This document shows positions 25,507 through 32,616 of a stretch of 64,000 nucleotides of DNA, in pieces; the stretch's first letter is position 1, and every line of letters starts with the position of its first letter. The stretch lies in contig NZ_JAGKJK010000006.1 in assembly GCF_020329435.1 (NCBI RefSeq), positions 124,001-188,000 on the forward strand, given 5' to 3'. The stretch is from Bradyrhizobium hereditatis (lineage in GTDB: Bacteria; Pseudomonadota; Alphaproteobacteria; Rhizobiales; Xanthobacteraceae). Position numbers and translations under genes: made by a program. The notes beneath the pieces are model-generated. The model was not told where the DNA came from, searched no databases, and saw only the letters and a list, made by a program, of their open reading frames with translations.

Positions 25507-26532
25507 ATGCCAAGCTCACTTTCAATTCTCAGGTTAGCGGTTCTCAAACCCTCGTTCGCAGCGCTGGCGCTGCTGTTAGTTTTCGCCAGTCCCGCGGCGG
25601 CGCAGCTTTCCTTCAAGCCGACCGCTGAGGCCGTTCAGGAAGAAAAGCTCCTGAATGCGCTGAAGGAGGGCGACAAGATCACCGGGCGCGTATCGATTCC
25701 CGACGGGAGTGCTGCCAATCTGATCCAGCCCGCAGGGCGCGACTGGCGCGACTTCCAGCGCAGCAAGCTGCCGTGGATCGGCGGCATTGCCATCCTTGGC
25801 ATGCTGGCTGTGCTCGCGATCTTCCTGATGGTGCGCGGCCGGATTCGCGTGCACCAGGGATTTTCAGGGAAGACGATGCTGCGCTTCGCGAGCTTCGAGC
25901 GGTTCACACACTGGCTCACCGCAAGCTGCTTCATCATCCTGGCGCTCTCGGGCCTGAACGTCAGCTTCGGACGCACCCTGATCCTGCCGCTGTTCGGCCC
26001 CGACGCTTTTGCGACCATGTCGGCCTGGGCCAAGCTTGCGCACAACTACCTGGCATTCCCCTTCATGCTGGGGCTTGCGATCATGTTCGTGATCTGGATC
26101 AAGGACAACATTCCGGGCAAGCTCGATTGGGAATGGCTCAAGCAGGGTGGGGGCCTTCTGTCCGACGACAAGCATCCGCCGGCCAAGCGTTTCAACGCGG
26201 GCCAGAAGGGCATTTTCTGGATCGTGATTATCGGCGGCGTGCTGATGTCGGTGTCCGGCTGGTTCCTATTGTTCCCGTATCTGCCCGGCGACGTCACGGC
26301 GCTGCAGTTCTGGACCGTGATCCACGCCGTAATCGCGATGCTCTTCATCGCCGCGATGCTGGCGCACATCTATATTGGCTCGATCGGCATGGAGGGCGCG
26401 TTCGACGCGATGGGCAGCGGCGAGGTCGATCTCAACTGGGCCAAGGAACATCATGCGCTCTGGGTCGAGGAGCAACAGGCGAAGGGCGGCGTGGCGGCCG
26501 ACACTCCGCCGCGCGCGGTGCCGGCCGAATAG
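25507..26532 (+). CDS. Formate dehydrogenase gamma subunit, cytochrome b556
   Basis: This 341-residue integral membrane protein has an N-terminal signal peptide (cleaved after about residue 32, SPAAAQ), a periplasmic stretch and about five membrane segments. Histidines placed for heme b ligation are seen in FERFTHWLTASCF, LAHNYLAFP, and WTVIHAVIAMLFIAAMLAHIY. It anchors the alpha-beta dimer and reduces quinone. The long N-terminal extension before the first membrane helix is typical of FDH3-type gamma subunits. Confidence 0.92.
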   Translation: MPSSLSILRLAVLKPSFAALALLLVFASPAAAQLSFKPTAEAVQEEKLLNALKEGDKITGRVSIPDGSAANLIQPAGRDWRDFQRSKLPWIGGIAILGMLAVLAIFLMVRGRIRVHQGFSGKTMLRFASFERFTHWLTASCFIILALSGLNVSFGRTLILPLFGPDAFATMSAWAKLAHNYLAFPFMLGLAIMFVIWIKDNIPGKLDWEWLKQGGGLLSDDKHPPAKRFNAGQKGIFWIVIIGGVLMSVSGWFLLFPYLPGDVTALQFWTVIHAVIAMLFIAAMLAHIYIGSIGMEGAFDAMGSGEVDLNWAKEHHALWVEEQQAKGGVAADTPPRAVPAE

Positions 26533-26567
26533 TCCGGTTCGGCTCAAGTTAAAGGTGAGGAAGTGAG

Positions 26568-26723
26568 ATGAAATCCTTTGTTGCGGCTCTGGCGTTTGCC
26601 GTCGTTGCCGCCGTCGGCGTCGCGATGGTGCTCAACTCCTTTCAGGAATCGAGCTCCGTTGCCTTCACGACGTCAGGCGCCAGGGTCGGCGATCCCGGCC
26701 ATAATCTGATCGGCCCGAGCTGA
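26568..26723 (+). CDS. 51-residue membrane-anchored peptide of the formate dehydrogenase operon
   Basis: ATG 26568 follows GAGGAAGTGAG, 35 bases after the gamma stop. The peptide has one membrane helix (about residues 4-22, FVAALAFAVVAAVGVAMVL), then a short tail with SSSVAFTTSGARVGDP and ends NLIGPS. It is too short for most automatic gene callers. The spacing, ribosome binding site and codon use fit a real gene. It may be a small accessory subunit of the membrane complex, as small membrane proteins are in other respiratory enzymes; no function is known. Confidence 0.7.
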   Translation: MKSFVAALAFAVVAAVGVAMVLNSFQESSSVAFTTSGARVGDPGHNLIGPS

Positions 26724-26732
26724 CGGCCGGCG

Positions 26733-27119
26733 GTGGGCGTACCTGACGTCACGCTGGCGTGGCCGGTCGAAATCCGCCTGCCCAAGGACCGGCGCACGTT
26801 GCGCGTTGCCTTTGACGACGGCCGTACCTTCGACCTCTCCGCCGAACTGCTCCGGGTAACCAGTCCCTCTGCGGAAGTGCAGGGGCATTCCGAAGCCGAG
26901 CGCAAGACGGTCGGCGGCAAGCGCAATGTCGCCATCCTTTCAGTCGACCCTGTCGGCAATTATGCTGTCAGGCTAGGGTTCGACGATATGCACACAACCG
27001 GCATCTACTCCTGGGCATTCCTGCGCGAACTCGGCGAGAATGCCGAGCGGCGCTTTCAGGAATATCTCGACGATCTCCAGGCCAAGGGGCTCGATCGCGA
27101 CCGGCCGGGCGTGCGCTGA
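26733..27119 (+). CDS. DUF971 family protein
   Basis: This 128-residue cytoplasmic protein starts at GTG 26733, 9 bases after the small membrane peptide. The core WPVEIRLPKDRRTLRVAFDDG...LSAELLRVTSPSAEVQGH, then VGNYAVRLGFDDMHTTGIYSW, is the DUF971 (gamma-butyrobetaine-hydroxylase N-terminal-like) fold. In other proteins this domain is fused to, or encoded beside, Mrp-type Fe-S carriers. An Mrp gene sits at the other edge of this cluster, so a role in Fe-S delivery is plausible. The WD40-cytochrome gene follows 10 bases later. Confidence 0.8.
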   Translation: MGVPDVTLAWPVEIRLPKDRRTLRVAFDDGRTFDLSAELLRVTSPSAEVQGHSEAERKTVGGKRNVAILSVDPVGNYAVRLGFDDMHTTGIYSWAFLRELGENAERRFQEYLDDLQAKGLDRDRPGVR

Positions 27120-27129
27120 GGCAACCGGA

Positions 27130-28464
27130 ATGGCAGCAGCGCTTTCGGCGAAAGCTTCCCGTCGCTTCAGAGGCCGATCGGCGCTTCTGGCGTTTGCGGC
27201 GGCGTTGATCGCCCTGCCGATCGCGACAACATCTGCCTTCGCGCAGCTTCGCGGGCATGGCGGGCCGGTGCGCGCGCTGGCGATATCGGCAGACGGGCAA
27301 CGCGCGATCTCCGGCAGCTTCGATTCGACCGCGATCCGCTGGTCGCTGTCACGCAACGCAGCCGAGCAGGTGCTGCGTTTCCACGCCGATGCGGTCAATG
27401 CGGTTGCGCTGCTCGGTGAGGGCCGTGCGGCGACCGCTGGCGCCGATGGCCGCATCGCAATCTGGACCCTTGGCAAGACCGAGCCCGACACCGTGCTCGA
27501 GGGCCACACCGCGCCGATCGTCGCGCTGGCGGTATCGCCCGACGGCGCAACGCTCGCCTCGGCTTCCTGGGACCGCACGGTGCGGCTGTGGCCGCTCGCG
27601 GGCGGCGCGCCGCGCGTGCTCGATGAGCATACCCAGAACGTCAATGGCGTGACGTTCACTGCAGATGGCAAGGCGCTGGTCAGCGTCAGCTACGATCTCA
27701 GCGTTCGCATCTGGCAGCTCGCGGGCGCACAAGCGCCGACCGTCATTTCGATGCCGACGCCGCTCAACGCCGTGGCCGCGGGCACTGATGGTGAAATTGC
27801 CGTCGGCGGCGCCGACGGCAAGGTCTACTTCCTGACATCCGGCGGCGCGCGCGCCGGCGAGGTCGCCGCAGGGCCGAGGCCGGTGATCTCGATTGCGATT
27901 TCGCCTGATGGTGGGACGGTCGCCGCCGCGGGAATCGGCGGCACGGTTGCGGTGATCGACCGCAAGACGCGTACGCTCGCACGCACGCTGGTCGGCCCGG
28001 GTCTGCCGGTCTGGTCGGTCGTATTCTCGCCCGACAGCCGCACGCTGTTGACGGGCGGCGCGGATAACATCATCCGGCGCTGGAACGCGGCGACCGGCGA
28101 ACCGGTCGATCCTATTCTCGTCGAGACGGCGGGAGATCCGCTCGCTGCCTATGCCGGCGATCGCGGTGCCGAAATCTTTCGTGCCTGCGTCGCCTGCCAC
28201 ACGCTCGCCGCAGACCAGGGCAACAGGGCGGGCCCGACGCTAGCCGGCATCTTTGGCCGGCGCATCGCCACCGCGCCCGGCTACAATTTTTCCGAAGCGC
28301 TCAAGCACCTCGACATCGTCTGGACCCCCGAGACCGTTTCCAAACTGTTCGAGTTGGGTCCGCAGGCCTACACGCCCGGCACTAAGATGCCGGAGCAACG
28401 CATCGGATCGGAGCAGGACCGCACCGCACTGGTGCAATTCCTGGAGCGCGCGACCAAGCGATAG
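27130..28464 (+). CDS. WD40 beta-propeller fused to cytochrome c
   Basis: This 444-residue exported protein starts at ATG 27130 with a signal peptide (about residues 15-38, ending AFAQ). Residues about 40-335 form WD40-type repeats (for example TIRWSLS, RIAIWTLG, TVRLWPLAG, SVRIWQLAG and IIRRWNAAT), enough for a seven-blade propeller. A class I cytochrome c domain follows, with CVACH at about 353-357 for covalent heme and Met near 420 (TPGTKMPE) as the sixth ligand. It closes the formate dehydrogenase operon. It may dock on the complex and accept or shuttle electrons in the periplasm; that is inference. Confidence 0.85.
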   Translation: MAAALSAKASRRFRGRSALLAFAAALIALPIATTSAFAQLRGHGGPVRALAISADGQRAISGSFDSTAIRWSLSRNAAEQVLRFHADAVNAVALLGEGRAATAGADGRIAIWTLGKTEPDTVLEGHTAPIVALAVSPDGATLASASWDRTVRLWPLAGGAPRVLDEHTQNVNGVTFTADGKALVSVSYDLSVRIWQLAGAQAPTVISMPTPLNAVAAGTDGEIAVGGADGKVYFLTSGGARAGEVAAGPRPVISIAISPDGGTVAAAGIGGTVAVIDRKTRTLARTLVGPGLPVWSVVFSPDSRTLLTGGADNIIRRWNAATGEPVDPILVETAGDPLAAYAGDRGAEIFRACVACHTLAADQGNRAGPTLAGIFGRRIATAPGYNFSEALKHLDIVWTPETVSKLFELGPQAYTPGTKMPEQRIGSEQDRTALVQFLERATKR

Positions 28465-28495
28465 ATCAAGCGGCGCGGTAACCGTCTCAGTTGCG

Positions 28496-28711
28496 TCAGT
28501 GCTTCGCGGGCGGCGCTGAGAAGACCAGCGACATATCCTCATACTCCTCGATCGGAAGCCTGGTGACGCCCGCGGAGGCCGGGGATTTCATCGACAATGC
28601 CGCGCCAGTAGTTACAGTAGAACGTTCATGGGAAATTGAATACGAGCGCATCGTGGTTGCAACAGCGAGCAGGGCGACTGCCACGAATCCGGAAATCAAC
28701 AGGCGCTTCAT
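28496..28711 (-). CDS. Small secreted or membrane-anchored hypothetical protein
   Basis: This 71-residue protein begins MKRLLISGFVAVALLAVATT, a signal peptide or N-terminal anchor, followed by 50 polar residues ending SAPPAKH. ATG 28711 was chosen because the hydrophobic segment starts there; an upstream start at 28738 would bury it. The 222-base region to the next gene shows no further feature. No family recognised. It is convergent with the WD40-cytochrome gene. Confidence 0.6.
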   Translation of the reverse strand: MKRLLISGFVAVALLAVATTMRSYSISHERSTVTTGAALSMKSPASAGVTRLPIEEYEDMSLVFSAPPAKH

Positions 28712-28933
28712 GGAAAACTCCGTTGGTTCGAAATGCAATGTGGCTTACACCACCGCAATACGGCCAACGGTCACGCGCGAATGTGGCCTGAATCACCTAT
28801 CACGATCTTGTTTTCGCAATTTGAGTCGGTTCCATCAGCCGCCGCGCGTTGATCTCAGGTTGTGTTGAGCGACGGCTGCCAGTTGCCGAGTTGCTGATCG
28901 CCAGCATCAACGCTCATGTTTGGTGCGAACTAC

Positions 28934-29161
28934 CTACGGAGTAGGGCGACGACCTGTCCGCGGATTGAGCGGACCTGTCGGCTGACGTCTCAACGCTTCC
29001 GGCAGGAATACCTCATCAGCAGCGGGCAAGGCGCTGGAGCGTACGTCCGCCGCAGACTGGGCGCGCTCGTGCGGAGTCTGATTGTCATTGAATCTTCGCT
29101 TCACGTCGACACCATCGACCGGGTCGTTGACGCCGTGCTGAACGTCTCTGAAGTCGCTCAT
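28934..29161 (-). CDS. 75-residue hypothetical protein, EcfG-type promoter
   Basis: The protein begins MSDFRDVQHGVNDP and is hydrophilic throughout, with no motif or membrane segment. ATG 29161 follows GGAG at six bases, and a perfect EcfG-type promoter lies 39 bases upstream of the start codon, which argues that this frame, and not the overlapping one on the other strand, is the gene. Probably a small general-stress protein; function unknown. Confidence 0.6.
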   Translation of the reverse strand: MSDFRDVQHGVNDPVDGVDVKRRFNDNQTPHERAQSAADVRSSALPAADEVFLPEALRRQPTGPLNPRTGRRPTP

Positions 29162-29199
29162 TGGAGTCTCCGGGACGTTTACCGATATCTATTCCGCAA

Positions 29200-29224
29200 A
29201 ACGCTGCTGGAAGAACGATGTTCC
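29200..29224 (-). promoter_or_regulatory. EcfG-type promoter, perfect match
   Basis: On the minus strand GGAAC (29224-29220), 16 bases, CGTT (29203-29200). This matches the published alphaproteobacterial EcfG consensus exactly and reads into the gene at 29161. Confidence 0.75.
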
Positions 29225-29326
29225 CGCTGTGCCCCGCAGCAGGCGTTAAATTGAAGCCCCAAGCGTGGAACTGCCAGTGCCGCCTCCTGATTGACTCCAA
29301 AAAGGCGATCAGGAATGGAGCGGCAA

Positions 29327-29662
29327 ATGAGCGACAGCACGGTCAAGAAAGTCTCCAGCAAGACTGCGCCTAAAGGGAAGATGGGCCAGACCTATCTTGT
29401 TTCCGGCAAGCGCGTCTCGATGCGCCTGTGGGAGAACGAGCCGCCGCAGACCGACGTGTCCGAGCCACGGGATTATGAGACCGTCGGCTACGTCATGAAA
29501 GGACGTGCTGAACTTCTCATCGAGGGACAGACGATCAAGCTGGAGCCGGGTGACTCCTGGCTGGTGCCTGCCCACGCCGAACACAGCTATCGCATTCTCG
29601 AGCCGTTCACGGCCGTGGAGGCCACCGCGCCGCCGGCGCAAGTGCATGGTCGTGATGAATGA
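29327..29662 (+). CDS. Cupin domain protein
   Basis: This 111-residue protein starts at ATG 29327, six bases after GGAG; in-frame ATGs at 29315 and 29291 are poorer. A short basic N-terminus precedes one cupin barrel: YETVGYVMKGRAELLIEGQTIKLEPGDSWLVPAHAEHSYRI carries the two cupin motifs, with the late His-x-x-His region. Metal ligands of motif 1 are incomplete (no HxH), so binding rather than catalysis is likely. A 165-base gap separates it from the divergent gene at 29161. Confidence 0.8.
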   Translation: MSDSTVKKVSSKTAPKGKMGQTYLVSGKRVSMRLWENEPPQTDVSEPRDYETVGYVMKGRAELLIEGQTIKLEPGDSWLVPAHAEHSYRILEPFTAVEATAPPAQVHGRDE

Positions 29663-29702
29663 CTGCGTCGTCGCGCACACAACCTAAATTTGGGAGAACG
29701 AG

Positions 29703-29852
29703 ATGGGACTTGAGGCACTGTATTTCTTCGGCGCGCTGGTGCTACTGACCGCGCTCATCTACGGCACGCTGAGCTACCGTTATCGCAACAAGTCAGCAAC
29801 ACGGGTAGGCGAAGAAATCACGCGGGAGCGGTATCGGCGGAACGAGGGCTAA
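29703..29852 (+). CDS. 49-residue single-span membrane protein
   Basis: ATG 29703 follows GGGAGAACG, 40 bases after the cupin stop. One membrane helix (about residues 5-23, ALYFFGALVLLTALIYGTL) precedes a strongly basic cytoplasmic tail (RYRNKSATRVGEEITRERYR). Probably co-transcribed with the cupin gene. No family name known. Confidence 0.65.
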   Translation: MGLEALYFFGALVLLTALIYGTLSYRYRNKSATRVGEEITRERYRRNEG

Positions 29853-29909
29853 AACAGAGCAATGCGGCCCCGTGGCGCTGCCCGCAGGACCGGATTGCAG
29901 TGACATGAT

Positions 29910-30140
29910 TTACGGCGCGCTCTGGGAATCCTTTGCGCCGAGTGCGGTCTTGTTGCCGGCATCGCGGCCGGGGACGCTGACATGGACTTCATGGCCCTGG
30001 CGAATCGCCAGCGATGCCGCGGCGACGGCGGCCTCGAAGGCGGCTTCCTTCGTGTCGTAGCTGTTGGGCGCGTCTCCATCGTGAAGAACCGTCCAGCCAT
30101 CCGGTTTGGAAACGATCATGTATTCGGCCAATCCCATCAT
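29910..30140 (-). CDS. DUF2188-like small protein
   Basis: This 76-residue protein has the short alpha/beta pattern of DUF2188: a first strand YMIVSKPDGWTVLHDGD, the segment SYDTKEAAFEAAVAAASLAI (helix), then RQGHEVHVSVPGRDAGNK (strand). ATG 30140 and 30137 are both possible. An EcfG-type promoter with perfect boxes lies directly upstream. Members are small cytoplasmic proteins common in stress and plasmid regions; no activity is known. Confidence 0.7.
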   Translation of the reverse strand: MMGLAEYMIVSKPDGWTVLHDGDAPNSYDTKEAAFEAAVAAASLAIRQGHEVHVSVPGRDAGNKTALGAKDSQSAP

Positions 30141-30163
30141 TTGCCTCCTTGCTGCGGGAGAGC

Positions 30164-30189
30164 AACGTGGAAGCCCTTTTCCGAGTTCC
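30164..30189 (-). promoter_or_regulatory. EcfG-type promoter, perfect boxes
   Basis: GGAAC (30189-30185), 17 bases, CGTT (30167-30164) on the minus strand. It is 24 bases upstream of the DUF2188-like start codon. Confidence 0.75.
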
Positions 30190-30254
30190 TGTCGTGGCCT
30201 CGCATATGCTTGAAGCTGCGTGAGCGGCTCCGATCATTGCTGCTTGAATTGTGA

Positions 30255-30449
30255 TCAGGTCTTCCGGGGGCGGCCGCGTTTGGCGAACTGCAATCCCTGC
30301 GTGTCGACGGCCATCTGGAGAAGACCTGCGCGCTTTAGCGCCTCGCTTCGCGCTGGCCCATGGGGCATGGCGCGCGCCTGTTCCAGTGCTGCCAGCGCTT
30401 CCATCTGCAAGTCCTGCTGGGATTTGGTCTCGTCCTTCTTCCCTTCCAT
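30255..30449 (-). CDS. 64-residue hypothetical protein
   Basis: The protein has an acidic/lysine-rich start, a helix rich in Leu, Ala and Arg (LQMEALAALEQARAMPHGPA) and a KRGRPRKT tail resembling an AT-hook-like basic motif. No strong ribosome binding site is seen. GGAAC occurs upstream on the same strand (30497-30493), but the second box is GCTT, so it is not counted as an EcfG site. The 168 bases to the next gene hold nothing else clear. Confidence 0.5.
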   Translation of the reverse strand: MEGKKDETKSQQDLQMEALAALEQARAMPHGPARSEALKRAGLLQMAVDTQGLQFAKRGRPRKT

Positions 30450-30617
30450 CTGGAAAAACTAGGAGGGGGAAGCGTCTTCCGTCTGCACGGTTCCGAACTT
30501 TGGAACCTGTTCCTTCATACGAAGCAGTGGAAATGTCGCCGAAAACGCGGGGAATCACGCTCGATTTGTCAGGAACCAAACGTCCGCTCTCCGCTTCGAT
30601 TAAGGAGGAGGTGTCCA

Positions 30618-30776
30618 ATGAGTAAGGAAAAGCCGACTGATGATCCGCGCCAGAGGACGGACTGGGGATCACACAAGCAGAGCGACGAGCCGTGGAAGGA
30701 GAAGCCGGAGAAGGAGCAGCGATCGGGACCTGTCAAACCCGATCTTGAGAAATGGCGCGAGACAAACACGCACTAA
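30618..30776 (+). CDS. 52-residue hydrophilic hypothetical protein
   Basis: ATG 30618 follows a very strong ribosome binding site (AAGGAGGAGGT). The product is almost entirely charged and proline-rich (SKEKPTDDPRQRTDWGSHKQ, then several KEK/EKE clusters) and is probably disordered, like stress-induced hydrophilic proteins. No family recognised. It is the first of three short genes on this strand. Confidence 0.6.
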   Translation: MSKEKPTDDPRQRTDWGSHKQSDEPWKEKPEKEQRSGPVKPDLEKWRETNTH

Positions 30777-30810
30777 GCCGAACGCGGCGCAATGATTGGA
30801 GACATTGCGA

Positions 30811-30981
30811 ATGCTCGAAGAGAAATTGAAGGAAGCGATCGTCGCGGAGCTGAAGAGGCAAGCGGCGAATGATCCGCAATCGCTGAGCGTCGAACAAACC
30901 GACAGTCTTGTCGTGAAAGGCAGGATCGATCTCGACGATCTTGCCATGGTGATTGCAGGCGCCGTTGCCGGAGGACCGTAG
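30811..30981 (+). CDS. 56-residue hypothetical protein
   Basis: ATG 30811 is preceded by TTGGAGA. The product is an acidic helix (LEEKLKEAIVAELKRQAAND) followed by VVKGRIDLDDLAMVIAGAVAGG. The second half, with a short amphipathic helix and glycine end, resembles the small Bradyrhizobium proteins often seen beside stress genes. Function unknown. It may share a transcript with the gene at 30618. Confidence 0.6.
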   Translation: MLEEKLKEAIVAELKRQAANDPQSLSVEQTDSLVVKGRIDLDDLAMVIAGAVAGGP

Positions 30982-31005
30982 GTGCTTGCGGACTCCGCGC
31001 GAACA

Positions 31006-31030
31006 GGAACGGAGATTGGCGGCGGACGTT
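31006..31030 (+). promoter_or_regulatory. EcfG-type promoter, perfect match
   Basis: GGAAC (31006-31010), 16 bases, CGTT (31027-31030), 26 bases before the start codon at 31056. Confidence 0.75.
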
Positions 31031-31055
31031 CTCCCAAAAACGGTTGGACGTACAG

Positions 31056-31289
31056 ATGACGGAACCACTGCCCCTATTGATAGAGAGCTCGATTGAAATC
31101 GCCTGGGATTATCTCGAGCGTACTGGAGAGTTGGGCGATGCAATGGTGGCTGGCCGCTTTCTCAGCGATACGATCGAGTTGATGGTGCGCCGTGGCGAGC
31201 GGCGGCGATTGATGCTGGCCAACAAGGCCATCACAGCCTATCAGCAATTCAGGCGGCAAACTGAACATCCGATCCTCGCCTCAGCGTGA
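31056..31289 (+). CDS. 77-residue hypothetical protein
   Basis: The protein is helical: LIESSIEIAWDYLERTGELG, then GRFLSDTIELMVRRGERRRL and ANKAITAYQQFRR. It has no signal or metal motif. ATG 31056 fits the promoter at 31006-31030. The amphipathic helices could dimerise. No family recognised; probably part of the general stress response. Confidence 0.65.
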   Translation: MTEPLPLLIESSIEIAWDYLERTGELGDAMVAGRFLSDTIELMVRRGERRRLMLANKAITAYQQFRRQTEHPILASA

Positions 31290-31310
31290 CGCCCGCTCCC
31301 TTGTCCAGGA

Positions 31311-31335
31311 GGAACCCTTTGCGTGAACGCAGGTT
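31311..31335 (+). promoter_or_regulatory. EcfG-type promoter, one mismatch
   Basis: GGAAC (31311-31315), 16 bases, GGTT (31332-31335), 30 bases before the start codon at 31366. Confidence 0.6.
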
Positions 31336-31365
31336 GAAGGATGTCTTCAACCAAAGGAGTTTCTC

Positions 31366-31644
31366 ATGAAGAAAACGATCCTGGCTTGTACATGCGCGTT
31401 GCTACTGTCGACCGGCAGTGTGTTCGCGCAAATGCAACCGGCTCCAGGCGCAGCGCATGGCGATGTCGGCCCCGGCGCGGGCAAGAGCACCGCCAAACAA
31501 ACCAATATGAAGAAGGGAATGACGACGGGTACGGCCAGCGGCAAAGTGAAGGCCCGTAGTTCGTCCAGCAGCGCGCCCTCCAGTATGGGCAACGTCGGAC
31601 CCGGCACCAACAACAATACCGGTCCGCAGCCCGGTGGCCGTTGA
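31366..31644 (+). CDS. Small secreted glycine/serine-rich protein
   Basis: This 92-residue protein has a signal peptide (MKKTILACTCALLLSTGSVFAQ, cleavage after about 21) and a mature part rich in Gly, Pro, Ser and Lys, with GDVGPGAGKST and the echo MGNVGPGTNNNT. It is probably periplasmic and disordered. The start follows AAAGGAG. A protein of similar design lies at 58328-58654, also with an EcfG-type promoter. Confidence 0.7.
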   Translation: MKKTILACTCALLLSTGSVFAQMQPAPGAAHGDVGPGAGKSTAKQTNMKKGMTTGTASGKVKARSSSSSAPSSMGNVGPGTNNNTGPQPGGR

Positions 31645-31725
31645 TTTCTTGCGAATGCCGTTGTCCAGCTTAGATAGCGGCATTCGTCCCATCCGTGTGT
31701 GACCAGCCCGCAGGCCAGATGCACA

Positions 31726-31896
31726 TCACGCCCGGTGCTCCGCGGCTTTCCGCCGGAGCTCGTCAATCATCTCCTGGGCGCCCGAACGGGTGAGCAATTC
31801 ACCGGATTTGTCGGGGATGTCGGCGGCGTCGCAGAGGCGCTTGAGTTCTTTCCTCTGCTCCTCCGTCATCGGATCAGTATGAGCATTCAGGACCAT
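31726..31896 (-). CDS. DUF3072 family protein
   Basis: This 56-residue protein starts at ATG 31896, behind GGAGGT and just downstream of a perfect EcfG-type promoter; a longer frame starting at 31965 would cross that promoter. The sequence DPMTEEQRKELKRLCDAAD, then SGELLTRSGAQEMIDELRRKA is the DUF3072 signature, a short two-helix domain resembling a SAP/Rho N-terminal fold. No activity is known; the family is common among stress genes. Confidence 0.8.
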   Translation of the reverse strand: MVLNAHTDPMTEEQRKELKRLCDAADIPDKSGELLTRSGAQEMIDELRRKAAEHRA

Positions 31897-31918
31897 GGTG
31901 ACCTCCGTGCTCCGAATC

Positions 31919-31943
31919 AACGTGGTTAAAGCAGGCTCGTTCC
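31919..31943 (-). promoter_or_regulatory. EcfG-type promoter, perfect match
   Basis: GGAAC (31943-31939), 16 bases, CGTT (31922-31919) on the minus strand, 23 bases before the DUF3072 start codon. Confidence 0.75.
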
Positions 31944-32000
31944 GGCCTGAGCATTGCAGAGCCAAAAGGATCGAAAGCCGATTGACAGCGTTTAGAACTC

Positions 32001-32603
32001 ATGAAGATGGAAGGCGAGAGCGTACGCATCTGCGCTATCGAGACGATTGCTCGCAACAAGGGCAAGCTCATCAGTGTGAACTATGAGCAGCGCCGGCGGG
32101 ATGGTGAGCAGCAATCGCGCAAGCGCGAGATATATGACGGTGGAAATTCGGCCGTCATTCTTCCTTACGATCCTGATCGAAGAACGGTGCTGCTCACCCG
32201 GCAGTTGCGGCTCCCGGTCTTCCTGCAGGACGGCGCGGAGCGAACCGTGGAGGCTTGTGCCGGCAAGCTTGACGGGGAGAAGGCCGAACGGCGCATCGTC
32301 AAGGAGGTAGAGGAGGAACTCGGTTACAAGATCTCGAATGTCGAACGATTGTTCGAGCTCTATGTCAGTCCCGCCGCGATCATGGAAAAGATCGTTTTCT
32401 TCACCTGCATTTACTCGCCGGCTAACAAGGTGTCCGATGGCGGCGGGCTCAAGGAGGAGGGCGAGGATATCGAGGTGATCGAGACGACGCTGGAGGAAGC
32501 GGCCGCGATGATCACCACCGGCAAAATCGTCGACGCAAAGACCGTCGTTCTCGTTCAGTATCTGCGTGATCGTGTGCGGCCAGCCGCGGCTGGACAGCGG
32601 TAA
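32001..32603 (+). CDS. NUDIX hydrolase, NudK/ADP-sugar pyrophosphatase type
   Basis: This 200-residue enzyme hydrolyses nucleoside diphosphate sugars or related compounds. The NUDIX box is GKLDGEKAERRIVKEVEEEL (about residues 90-109) followed by G; Lys replaces the usual Arg before Glu, as in NudK-type enzymes. A conserved N-terminal part (KREIYDGGNSAVILPYD) and the second loop (SPAAIMEKIVFFTC) fit the YffH/NudK subfamily. Cytoplasmic, metal dependent. It lies among stress genes, where it could clear GDP-sugars or ADP-ribose; the exact substrate is not determinable. Confidence 0.85.
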   Translation: MKMEGESVRICAIETIARNKGKLISVNYEQRRRDGEQQSRKREIYDGGNSAVILPYDPDRRTVLLTRQLRLPVFLQDGAERTVEACAGKLDGEKAERRIVKEVEEELGYKISNVERLFELYVSPAAIMEKIVFFTCIYSPANKVSDGGGLKEEGEDIEVIETTLEEAAAMITTGKIVDAKTVVLVQYLRDRVRPAAAGQR

Positions 32604-32616
32604 TCAGCATCGTCCC

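Noticed and set aside
28916..29254. A plus-strand frame overlapping the 28934-29161 gene
   Set aside because: It lacks a ribosome binding site and promoter, whereas the minus-strand frame has both.
30477..30497. GGAAC upstream of the 64-residue protein gene at 30449
   Set aside because: The second box is GCTT rather than CGTT, so it was not called an EcfG site.
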